This document shows, one piece after another, positions 1 through 8,869 of a stretch of DNA of 64,000 nt. A program made the position numbers and the translations under genes. Under the pieces are notes generated by a model. The model ran no database searches and was not told where the DNA came from. It worked only from the letters and a program-made list of their open reading frames with translations. Numbering within the stretch: the stretch's first letter is position 1; the number at the start of each line of letters is the position of its first letter. Location of the stretch: NCBI GenBank assembly GCA_024743255.1, contig JANSWY010000014.1, positions 1 to 64,000 on the forward strand, written 5' to 3'. The DNA is from a bacterium. Its GTDB lineage: Bacteria > Bacteroidota > Bacteroidia > Cytophagales > Cyclobacteriaceae.

Positions 1-2
1 CT

Positions 3-3000
3 TTCACAGCTGAGATGTGGGTGAAGTTTGATCAACTTAATGTCTCAACAGCAGGTTATGGTTGGAGAAGTTTGTTTACCAAATCCAGATACAACGAGTC
101 ATATGGCTTGATGGTGTATGCTCCTAATAAGACGTTAAGAATGTACCATTACGGATTTGGAGCACATATTACAGATTACGTATGGTCTGATTTGACCGCT
201 GATACATGGTACCATGTGGCAGTTACATTTGATGGAACTAAAGCTACGATTTATGTAGATGGAGTTGAGGTATCTTCTCAAACAGCAGCATCCACAAGTC
301 TTACTCCGAATAACAATGTCTTGAAAATAGGCCTTTCTGGAACAGATCCTTATGCTTTTGATGGAGCTATGGAAGAAATCAGGTTTTGGGACGTAGTTCG
401 TACAGAAACAGAAATCAACGATAACAAAGACACAGAGTTGAAAGGAGATGAATCAGGCCTGGTATTGTATTACAATTTCAATGAAGGAGAAATTGGAGGA
501 GATAATACTGGTATTTCAACAATTAAGGATCTTACTTCTCAAGGTAATGATGGTTCTCTGGTAGGATTTGGTCTCACTGGTTCTGAGGGTAATTTTGTAA
601 GCTCTGGGTTCAACAGAATTGCTGCACCGTATACGGATCAGTTAATCACATTTAATGCTTTAGCTGATAAATCATATGCAGATGCAGATTTTGCTTTGTC
701 AGCATCTTCTTCTTCGGGATTACCAATAAGTTCATACACAAGTTCAAATACTGCTGTTGCTACAGTATCAGGTTCTACTGTATCCATAGTGGGAGTCGGA
801 ACTACCAATATTACCGCTATTCAAGAAGGAGACGCAACGAATAGAAGGGCTGAAGCAATGCAACCACTAATCGTAAATAAGGCAGTGCTGGATGTACGAG
901 CTCAAAATACTAATGTTGAATTAAACGCAGGGTCCTTACCTTCTATTTCGTTCGAATATCGAGGTTTTGCTAACGGAGATGGTGTTGATGGTAATACTGA
1001 TATTTCTGGCCTAACTGGAATTGCAAATCTTAATACAATAGCAGCAACCGCTCCTGGTATTGACTATTCATCCTTGGGTTCATCTTATGACTTGGAAGTA
1101 AATGTTGGAACAGCTAGTTCAACAAACTACACGTTTAGTGCTGACGCAACTAAGGGGCAGGCAACAATTGTTGATTCTCCTCCGGTCATAACGCTAATTG
1201 GAAATGCTAATGAATCAGTAAGTTTTGGTTCAACTTATATTGATGCTGGTGCAACAGCATTCGATTTAATTGATGGAGATGTTACTGCTAGTATTGTAGT
1301 TAATAACCCTGTAAATACAAGTGTTAAAGGAAACTATACAGTGACTTATGATGTCATGGATTCCAGGGGTAGCAGTGCTAATCAGGTTACCAGATCTGTT
1401 GAAGTTACAGACCCTCCAATTCTTAGTGTTGTCGATACTCTTAAAGTTCAGGTAGAACCAGGTAAGACTACAATTGCCAATTTATCAATCACAAACACTG
1501 GAGTAGGAAGCCTTACTTGGTCAGCAGCCGCAAATGATACCTTAGGATATGGGAATTCAGTTACTTTTAACAAAGCGAATTTTGCTAGTTGGCAACTTGC
1601 AGAGAATCAGGACAGAATCACCAATAATGTTTACATAACCCGAGGTGATAACAAAAGTATCTTCAATGCGAGATCTGAAACAACTTCTACGAATAGTATT
1701 TCTCCTGCCGATACAGAGTGGTCAAAGACAAGTGCAAATGCAGCTTTATCATTTTCTCCTTTTGTAACAATGCATGGAGGTAGCCCAGGTTCATTGATTG
1801 GCGACACTGCGACAATACACTTGATTACAGATGATGAATACCACGAAGTAGCATTTACGTCATATTCTGGCGGGAACTCAGGAGGTGGGTTTGGCTACAC
1901 ACGAACGCCAATGTACGACTTCCTGTCACTTACAGGTACTAAATCAGGAGATCTTGCAAATACAGTTTCTAACGATATCGAAATTACATTTGATGGAACA
2001 AATTTAAGGTCAGGACTGAATTACGGTACTATTACTCTGACATCAAATGACCCAGCAAATCCTACAATAAATGTAGTAACAGAACTAGAAGTACTACCTT
2101 CTGCTATTTTCGGAATTTCAGATGCAATAGTTGGTGATACAATAGCTATTGATGATGCTGCAACCACCAAAACATTTAAGATCCTAAATACTGGAGGTTC
2201 AGAATTAAGTTGGTCAACAAGTACAGCAGGTCGTCCAATTTCAATGAACCTAGTTACTTTGGATGCATACAGTGGAACAATCGTTGCAGGCGGTGAAGCT
2301 ACAATTACTGTAACGTTTGATGCTAATACGTATGGCTACTATGAGTGGCCAATCACTTTTGCTACCAACGATCCGTCTAATCCTGGTCCTACAATGACAA
2401 TATCAATGTGGTCATCAGGAACACCGGGAGCGGTATTTGCAAGCTCATCGATCACATTGAACGATACGTATGTAGGTTACTTCTCAACTGCTACCCTAGA
2501 TATTGCAAATGGTGGTAATGATACATTATTTGTGTACAACGCGGCATCAGATGATGCTTCAGTATCGTTGTTGGTTGACTCTTTAGCAATATTACCATTC
2601 TCAGGTAATCATTCTTTAGAGTTTAGATTTGAACCATCATCAGCAGGAACTGTAAATGGAAATTTGACTTTCACTACAAATGATCCAACAAAGGTTAGTA
2701 ATACAATTCCGTTCACAGGTGAGGCACTTGACCCTCCAGTAATTGACGCTACCCCAGCTAGCATTTCACAGACATTAACTGTAAACGACACAGTTTCAAC
2801 ACAAGTAACAATTAATAACACTGGTGGATCTGATTTGATTTGGAGTCTGATTCCAACTTTAGATGCGCCAATTGTTTTTAAAGGATCGACTGTGAACTTT
2901 GTAGGTTCATTGGGAACTAAAGATAATATAAGTTCAAACGTCATTTTGAAAAGACAGGCTATTGGAGCGGGTACCACAGAGATATACAATGAAGTAGAAT

Positions 3001-6000
3001 ATCCTACTGCAGTAAATGCAAAAAGTACTAGTACCACGATAAAATGGTCTCCAAAGTCTACAACTTTAAGTGAGGAATCGGACTATATAGATAATATAGC
3101 TACTATTAGAAGTACACTTGGATCTGATTTTGTTGGTTCTACAATTTCACTTTTCATTATTGCTGAAAATAGATACTTTGATCTTGAAATCTTAAGTCAT
3201 GATGCTCCTTCGGGTCCTTTTGCGAACTTCTCATACAATAGAACGGAAGTATTCCCGGGTATTGCTGCTACAGTACTTCGAGATACCACATTAGCAACGG
3301 GAAGTACAATGCTAGATATTGAATTCTATGGTGGTGGCTTATCAGATGGTGCATTTAATGGAAAATATTCTATTTCCTCAAATGACCCACAAACACCGAC
3401 ATTAGAATTTCCAATTTCTGTGACCGTTTCAGGAGGATCTTCTAATATTTCAACAACAGCAACAACAGCTGCGACATCTTCTATAGTGAATCAAACGAGT
3501 CAATTCTCATTAGAGGTTATTAATACCGGTGATGCCGAATTAAATATTTCTAATGTGACTGTTGATGATCCAGCTTTTGGTATTGGAACAACTTCGTTTA
3601 CTGTTCCGGTTGCTGGTAATTATACATTACCGCTGACATTTTCACCAACCTTGGTCCAGACCTATAACGCTACATTATCAATAACCAGTGACGATCCTAC
3701 TAATTCACCTTTTGATATCGCACTAACAGGTACTGGACAGGCGACTGCTGATTTTCAAGTTGCTTCTATTCTGATCCAGGATACTCTGACTGCTGGACAG
3801 ACTAATGTCAAATTATTGAGTGTGATCAACAATGGAGCCGGTGATCTTGAATGGAGTATTGATGGAGAAATTGCTTTTGAAAAGGTTGATTATGATAATC
3901 CAAATACTGAATCTGCGCAAGACAGAATATCGGATTTGGTATGGTTAACAAGAGGAGACGAAAAGCCTGTATACAACTACAAGGAGTCAGTTAATTACAT
4001 AAAGAATCATACCTCCATCTTATTTGGAAACGGTAAAACTTTTAGTCAGCCTACTTATGGCACGTTTGATGCTACTTTTAATGGAAGTGCGAGTGATCAG
4101 GTAGGTAATACCACCTCATTGTACATGGTGGAAGAAGATAGCTACTTTGATTTAGCCTATTCTAAGTGGACAGAAAGTGGCGATGGTGGAGGATTTGCTT
4201 ATACAAGAAGGGAAGCTGTTCCTTGGTTGGAATTAGCAAATTTATCAGGAACAATTTCAGGTGTAGGGCAAACGGACATAAATGCAACATTTAAGACCAC
4301 CAATTTAAGTGGTGGAGATTATGAATTCACTTATGATGTGATTACAAATGACGCATCAAATCCTAAGCAAACAGTGACCTTCCAATTGCACGTAACAGGT
4401 ACTCCGGATATCAACGTGACGTTTGCATCTGATTCTGTAAGATTTGGAGATGTAATTATTGGTCAGACAACAACATTACCTGTAACTGTCAATAATGCCG
4501 GAGATTCTACCTTGAGTGTTTCAGGTATTTCATTTGATAATCCTGCGTTCAGCATTGATCAGACCAATTTTAAAGTGGAGGCCGGAAAGAATGTAATATT
4601 AAATGTCTCATTCACTCCTACGACAGTAAGTACTTACAAAGGTGGATTCACAATTACCAGTGATGACCCAGATGAAAGCCCGATTACTTTTGGAGTTATA
4701 GGAAGTGGGATAGAAGGTCCGGATTTGGATTTAGACAAAACCACCTTGAATGTGACAGTAGTTACCGGGGGGATTGGCTCTGCTGATTTGGTGCTGTCAA
4801 ATGTAGGTCAGCAAAGCTTAAATTGGACTGTTAATAGTAAATACATATCAAATAGTCAGGTATTCTTTGAGAAGCCTGAAAGTGCTGACTGGACAAAAGA
4901 GCAATATCAGGATAGAATTACTGAAAATGTTTGGATTACCAGACGAAACGACAGCAAGCTCTTCAATATTTTCGAAAGAAGCAACTTTGGGAATATGACC
5001 TCTATCGGATGGGCGAATAATAAGACCGTGATTTCAGGAACTCTACCTAGCTATGATGATGATATGTCAAATGCTTTTTCGGGTAGTATGAGTAGTCTGG
5101 GAGGCAACACTTTATCACTACATTTGACTGAAGAAAATAGATATTTTGATGTGTATTTCAACTCATGGACAAGTGGGAACGGAAATGTTGGTACTGGTGG
5201 ATTTGCGTATACAAGAAATGAAGTTGCAACATGGTTATCAGTTTCTGAAGAGTCAGGAAGCATTGCAGTTGGTGGAGCTGATCAAACAATGACAGTCACT
5301 CTTGATGCCGCTAATTTAAATGCAGGAACCTATACTGGTGAATTGGTACTTGGCAGCAATGGTGTTGAGGCTAGTCAAACAGTTTTAGTCAACCTAAATG
5401 TTTTGGGTGCTCCTCAGCTTAGTGTTGATAATACCCTAGAGTTTGGCGATGTGTTTGCCGGAACAAGCTCAACTGCTAATCTTGAAATAACAAACAGTGG
5501 GAATTCAACATTGAATATTTCAAGCGTCAGTATTGATAATCCGGTATTTAGTGTGTCAAACAAGCCAATTGCAGTTGAAGCCGGGGGCACAGTTCAAATC
5601 GCAGTTGACTTTAACCCGTCTGTAATTCAATTATATGCAGGTACTCTTACAATCAATAGTGACGATGTTGCAAACCCTGCATTTAATGTAAGCTTGACTG
5701 GTTCAGCCATAAGTTCTCCGACAGCAGTTCTTAATAAATCAGAACTTGTTGCTTCATTGTTCTTTGGGACATCTGCAACGCAAACTTTCACAATACAAAA
5801 CACTGGAAGCGCTGATCTTGAATGGAGCTTGGGTGCAGATCAAACAGAGACAATTTTCAACAAACCTGATAATGCGGACTGGACATTAGCTGAGAACCAA
5901 GATAGAATAACTGACAATGTTTGGCTTACTCGTGGAAACAACGCAGATATTTTTAATATCGCTACAGAGTCTTCCGATGTTGGGAGCACACCAGGTGGCA

Positions 6001-8279
6001 CAAAGTGGGCTTCAACCGACGCGGAAAATACATCGTTTTCGGATTATAAAAACCTTAACAATATTCCAAGTACTACTGGTAACATTGAGCTTTTAATTGG
6101 TCAAACAGTATCCTTATACTCAGAAGCTGATCAGCAATATTACAATGTGGTATTCTCATCTTATACTTCAAAGAATTTAACGGGAGGTGGTTTTGCTTAT
6201 ACTAGAAAAGCTGCAATTGGTCCAGAATATGATGCGGTTACATTTTCTGCCAGACAGGGAGTGATTCCAGCAGGAGGATCTCAACAAATTACAGTTGAAT
6301 TTAATCCTTTGGGTACTACCACCGGAACATTTGAATTACCTCTTCAGGTTGTGACTAATGATCCTAATAATGAAAGGTTGGATATTCCTCTTTCATTATA
6401 CATTAATGGTATAATCATTAATAGTACAATTGCAGATCAATTAGAAGATCCTGAATTTACGAGTTCCCAAATTGATATCTCGGGTATGTTCACGGATGCT
6501 CAGGGTGATGCTTTGACAGTGTCGGTAGCCAGTTCAGACGCTTCAGTTGTGTCAGTTAGTGAAAGTGCTGACTTGATCACAATCACAGAAGTGGGAACGG
6601 CAGGAACTGCGGTGATTTCGGTAACCGCAGATGACAATAAGGGAACTACTGAGACTTTCGATTTTGACTTTCAGGTTAACCCATACATATGGGATGGTAG
6701 TGTCTGGAATGTCGGTAGTAGTGTTCCGACAAATGAGGATATCAGGTTTGACGCAGATTATTCAGTGTCAGGTTCTGTTGAGGCCGCAACTACAATAGTT
6801 TCTTCTGGCGCAACATTAACAGTTGGTACAGGGACACTATATACTGATAACAACAACTTAAATAACGAAGGAACTGTTGTTGTAGAGTCAGGAGGATCAT
6901 TAATTACGAATGGCCAGGTAATTGGAAGCGACTATCAGATCGAAAGAATTACAACATTTGACCAAAACACTGGACGGTACAGTATTGTAGGTTCTCCTGT
7001 AAACAATGCAAGTTTCTCAGTTTTAGGTTCAAAAGCATTGGTTTATGGATATGATCAAGCGGAGCTTTATGATCCTACAGGGAATCAAGGGTTAGACAGG
7101 TTTAAAAAACCATCTACACTCGGAATTACTGAATTGGAAGTTGGTAGAGGTTATTTCAGTGCCTTTACAGGTGACGTTAATGGGCAAGTTAATTTCATTG
7201 GAACTCCAAATACAGGTACAATTGATGTTTCACTTGATTTTACTGATCATGCAGCTTCTGAAGAAACGGATTTTGAAGGGTTTAATCTTATTTCCAATCC
7301 TTATCCAGCTGCAATCAGTTACAGTAGTTTCATATCAGGAAACTCAGGGGCAGATATTAATGGATCAATCTATTTATGGGATGATTTCGATTCTCAAGTA
7401 TCAAGGGGGGATAATTCCGACTACTTAATTGTCAATACTCTAGGGAACACTGATAGTAGAAGCAACGGAGAAGCAAAGTGGGATGGAAATATTCGGACTG
7501 GACAAGGTTTCTTCGTTAAAGCTAACTCTGCTACTGCTGTTTCTTTTACAAATGCGATGAGAGTAGGTAGTAACAATTCAGATGGTGGATTCTACAGAGT
7601 AGATAATTCTGAGAAAAAATCAATTAAGTTAAAATTAAGTGATGGAAAATCATCCAGAGCAATTGTAATTGGTTTTGTTGAAGACGCTACTTTGGAAATG
7701 GATAATCAATATGATGCACTAACATTGAGTGGAATAGATTATGCATTTTATTCTGTAATTGGAGGAAAGAGATTAGCAATAAATGGACTTCCATTAGAAT
7801 ACAGTGATGAAATTCCTCTTGGAATATCAGTTGAAGAGGAAGGTCAACAGACTATTTCAATGATGGATGTTGATAATCCTGGTACTTTGGAAGTTGTATT
7901 TCTGAAAGATAAGTTGACTGGTGAAATGGTTAATATAACTGAGGAGTCTTACACATTTAATGTTGAGGCAGGAGAGACCAATGATCGGTTTGTATTGCAT
8001 GCATTTCCAAGTGTAGTTACAGGTAGTACTTCTCAATTGGATCAGCAAGTGTATTCTTACTCTGACGATGGAAATCTTTATGTGATCTTCAAAACAGATG
8101 AAATTCAAGATGCCAACTTTAAGATTTTGGATCTCTCAGGAAGAATGCTTCTTAACCAGAATTCCGAAATTAATGCGAACAGATGGCAGGTGGCTACAGA
8201 CAAGATTCCTGCTAACATTTACATACTAATGATTAAAACAGAAAGGGGTATTTGGAAACAAAAGGTTAAAGTGGAGTAA
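3..8279 (+). CDS. Giant secreted LamG/anchor-repeat protein with T9SS type A C-terminal signal (5' partial)
   Basis: The frame is open to the left edge of the window, so the true start lies outside; more than 2,750 residues are visible. The N-terminal part reads as a LamG/concanavalin-like domain (starting FTAEMWVKFD, about 150 residues), followed by an Ig-like bacterial domain and a DUF5011-like domain (VITLIGNANESV). Then come alternating ASPM/SPD-2/HYDIN-like (choice-of-anchor D) beta-sandwiches and five copies of a module marked by NQDRITxNVWLTRG and GGGFAYTR. The last 75 or so residues (KILDLSGRMLLNQ to KVKVE) are a T9SS type A sorting domain. Inferred: a cell-surface or secreted adhesin-like protein, exported by Sec and then T9SS. 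No catalytic motif was recognised. A strong terminator follows directly. Confidence 0.9.
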   Translation, partial: FTAEMWVKFDQLNVSTAGYGWRSLFTKSRYNESYGLMVYAPNKTLRMYHYGFGAHITDYVWSDLTADTWYHVAVTFDGTKATIYVDGVEVSSQTAASTSLTPNNNVLKIGLSGTDPYAFDGAMEEIRFWDVVRTETEINDNKDTELKGDESGLVLYYNFNEGEIGGDNTGISTIKDLTSQGNDGSLVGFGLTGSEGNFVSSGFNRIAAPYTDQLITFNALADKSYADADFALSASSSSGLPISSYTSSNTAVATVSGSTVSIVGVGTTNITAIQEGDATNRRAEAMQPLIVNKAVLDVRAQNTNVELNAGSLPSISFEYRGFANGDGVDGNTDISGLTGIANLNTIAATAPGIDYSSLGSSYDLEVNVGTASSTNYTFSADATKGQATIVDSPPVITLIGNANESVSFGSTYIDAGATAFDLIDGDVTASIVVNNPVNTSVKGNYTVTYDVMDSRGSSANQVTRSVEVTDPPILSVVDTLKVQVEPGKTTIANLSITNTGVGSLTWSAAANDTLGYGNSVTFNKANFASWQLAENQDRITNNVYITRGDNKSIFNARSETTSTNSISPADTEWSKTSANAALSFSPFVTMHGGSPGSLIGDTATIHLITDDEYHEVAFTSYSGGNSGGGFGYTRTPMYDFLSLTGTKSGDLANTVSNDIEITFDGTNLRSGLNYGTITLTSNDPANPTINVVTELEVLPSAIFGISDAIVGDTIAIDDAATTKTFKILNTGGSELSWSTSTAGRPISMNLVTLDAYSGTIVAGGEATITVTFDANTYGYYEWPITFATNDPSNPGPTMTISMWSSGTPGAVFASSSITLNDTYVGYFSTATLDIANGGNDTLFVYNAASDDASVSLLVDSLAILPFSGNHSLEFRFEPSSAGTVNGNLTFTTNDPTKVSNTIPFTGEALDPPVIDATPASISQTLTVNDTVSTQVTINNTGGSDLIWSLIPTLDAPIVFKGSTVNFVGSLGTKDNISSNVILKRQAIGAGTTEIYNEVEYPTAVNAKSTSTTIKWSPKSTTLSEESDYIDNIATIRSTLGSDFVGSTISLFIIAENRYFDLEILSHDAPSGPFANFSYNRTEVFPGIAATVLRDTTLATGSTMLDIEFYGGGLSDGAFNGKYSISSNDPQTPTLEFPISVTVSGGSSNISTTATTAATSSIVNQTSQFSLEVINTGDAELNISNVTVDDPAFGIGTTSFTVPVAGNYTLPLTFSPTLVQTYNATLSITSDDPTNSPFDIALTGTGQATADFQVASILIQDTLTAGQTNVKLLSVINNGAGDLEWSIDGEIAFEKVDYDNPNTESAQDRISDLVWLTRGDEKPVYNYKESVNYIKNHTSILFGNGKTFSQPTYGTFDATFNGSASDQVGNTTSLYMVEEDSYFDLAYSKWTESGDGGGFAYTRREAVPWLELANLSGTISGVGQTDINATFKTTNLSGGDYEFTYDVITNDASNPKQTVTFQLHVTGTPDINVTFASDSVRFGDVIIGQTTTLPVTVNNAGDSTLSVSGISFDNPAFSIDQTNFKVEAGKNVILNVSFTPTTVSTYKGGFTITSDDPDESPITFGVIGSGIEGPDLDLDKTTLNVTVVTGGIGSADLVLSNVGQQSLNWTVNSKYISNSQVFFEKPESADWTKEQYQDRITENVWITRRNDSKLFNIFERSNFGNMTSIGWANNKTVISGTLPSYDDDMSNAFSGSMSSLGGNTLSLHLTEENRYFDVYFNSWTSGNGNVGTGGFAYTRNEVATWLSVSEESGSIAVGGADQTMTVTLDAANLNAGTYTGELVLGSNGVEASQTVLVNLNVLGAPQLSVDNTLEFGDVFAGTSSTANLEITNSGNSTLNISSVSIDNPVFSVSNKPIAVEAGGTVQIAVDFNPSVIQLYAGTLTINSDDVANPAFNVSLTGSAISSPTAVLNKSELVASLFFGTSATQTFTIQNTGSADLEWSLGADQTETIFNKPDNADWTLAENQDRITDNVWLTRGNNADIFNIATESSDVGSTPGGTKWASTDAENTSFSDYKNLNNIPSTTGNIELLIGQTVSLYSEADQQYYNVVFSSYTSKNLTGGGFAYTRKAAIGPEYDAVTFSARQGVIPAGGSQQITVEFNPLGTTTGTFELPLQVVTNDPNNERLDIPLSLYINGIIINSTIADQLEDPEFTSSQIDISGMFTDAQGDALTVSVASSDASVVSVSESADLITITEVGTAGTAVISVTADDNKGTTETFDFDFQVNPYIWDGSVWNVGSSVPTNEDIRFDADYSVSGSVEAATTIVSSGATLTVGTGTLYTDNNNLNNEGTVVVESGGSLITNGQVIGSDYQIERITTFDQNTGRYSIVGSPVNNASFSVLGSKALVYGYDQAELYDPTGNQGLDRFKKPSTLGITELEVGRGYFSAFTGDVNGQVNFIGTPNTGTIDVSLDFTDHAASEETDFEGFNLISNPYPAAISYSSFISGNSGADINGSIYLWDDFDSQVSRGDNSDYLIVNTLGNTDSRSNGEAKWDGNIRTGQGFFVKANSATAVSFTNAMRVGSNNSDGGFYRVDNSEKKSIKLKLSDGKSSRAIVIGFVEDATLEMDNQYDALTLSGIDYAFYSVIGGKRLAINGLPLEYSDEIPLGISVEEEGQQTISMMDVDNPGTLEVVFLKDKLTGEMVNITEESYTFNVEAGETNDRFVLHAFPSVVTGSTSQLDQQVYSYSDDGNLYVIFKTDEIQDANFKILDLSGRMLLNQNSEINANRWQVATDKIPANIYILMIKTERGIWKQKVKVE
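1561..6210 (+). repeat. Five-copy protein module within the giant surface protein
   Basis: Five diverged copies of a module of about 120 residues, with key motifs near 1600, 2900, 3920, 4910 and 5900, so about 1-1.3 kb apart. Each begins with an FxKPxNADW-like stretch, continues with QDRITxNVWLTRG and IFN, and ends in GGFAYTR. Copy 2 is the most diverged (DNISSNVILKR, FSYNR). HYDIN-like beta-sandwich segments lie between copies. I do not recall a named domain for this module. Confidence 0.7.
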
Positions 8280-8296
8280 TGTACTTGAATTCCAAT

Positions 8297-8344
8297 GGCA
8301 TGGTGTTTAGCTGGTAGATCAAAATGGCACCATGCCCCTTTTTC
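8297..8344 (+). terminator. Rho-independent terminator after giant surface gene
   Basis: A perfect 9-bp inverted repeat, GGCATGGTG and CACCATGCC, encloses a 22-nt loop. It is followed by CC and a T-rich run, 17 nt after the stop codon of the giant gene. Confidence 0.8.
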
Positions 8345-8365
8345 TTAATAATAAATTTGAAAGAC

Positions 8366-8539
8366 ATGAAAGATAAGATTTATAGAATAGCAATAGCCGT
8401 AATGATGGTTTGTTTACCAATGACAATTTTTGCTCAGGGAGGTCCTCCTGCAACTCCAATTGATGGTGGACTATCGCTGCTGTTAGCAGCTGGAGGAGCA
8501 TACGGAATCAGGCAGATTGCCAAGTCCAGAAAAAAATAG
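8366..8539 (+). CDS. Small secreted PID-CTERM-like sorted peptide
   Basis: A 57-residue protein. It has an N-terminal signal peptide (MKDKIYRIAIAVMMVCLPMTIFAQ), a very short mature region GGPPATP, then PIDGGLSLLLAAGGAYG, a second hydrophobic segment, and a basic tail KSRKK. The order PIDGG motif, transmembrane helix, basic cluster matches the PID-CTERM tripartite sorting signal that I recall from small Bacteroidota proteins, thought to be processed by exosortase-type enzymes. The start at MKDK is preferred over an in-frame start 42 nt upstream because it begins the signal peptide and the upstream one falls in the terminator. No exosortase gene is in the window. Almost the whole mature protein is sorting signal, so its function is unknown. 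Confidence 0.75.
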   Translation: MKDKIYRIAIAVMMVCLPMTIFAQGGPPATPIDGGLSLLLAAGGAYGIRQIAKSRKK

Positions 8540-8869
8540 TTTTACAGGTCTTCCTGACTAGAGAAGACGAAGAATGGGAACTAAAATCTAGTCGCAAGCT
8601 ACGGATCTAGTCAATCCGAAGTGCTGGTTAAATCCCGGGTTTTATCACCTGGGATTTTTTTATTGGTTAATATTTTGATCTTCTATCTAGCTATTCTTAA
8701 CTTCAGTCCGAGCACAATCAGGATAATAGGTGAGAAATCGTAAATTCTATGTGCTCCCATACTACTTCATCATCAGTATTTTATGATTCAACCTGTATCA
8801 TCCAAGAACAATCGAATAAAATGAGAAAATAAGTAGACCTGGAATATATTTAAGTAACTAAGTATTCTT
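8540..8869. other. Intergenic region with structured 3' UTR
   Basis: No gene was seen in these 330 bases. The first part can fold: CAGG-tctt-CCTG, and a GACTAGA element near 8558 that can pair with either of two downstream TCTAGTC copies near 8588 and 8605. A terminator follows. The remainder, about 8662-8869, is AT-rich leader of the histidine kinase gene without a clear promoter match. Confidence 0.5.
8630..8661 (+). terminator. Rho-independent terminator after the small PID-CTERM-like gene
   Basis: An AAATCCC stem pairs with GGGATTT across a short TA-rich loop and is followed by a run of T residues. It closes a likely short transcript carrying the small peptide gene and its structured 3' UTR. 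Confidence 0.75.

Noticed and set aside
2609-3037. Minus-strand frame inside the giant surface gene
   Set aside because: Low-complexity antisense of beta-repeat coding sequence. No homology, start context or terminator was seen.
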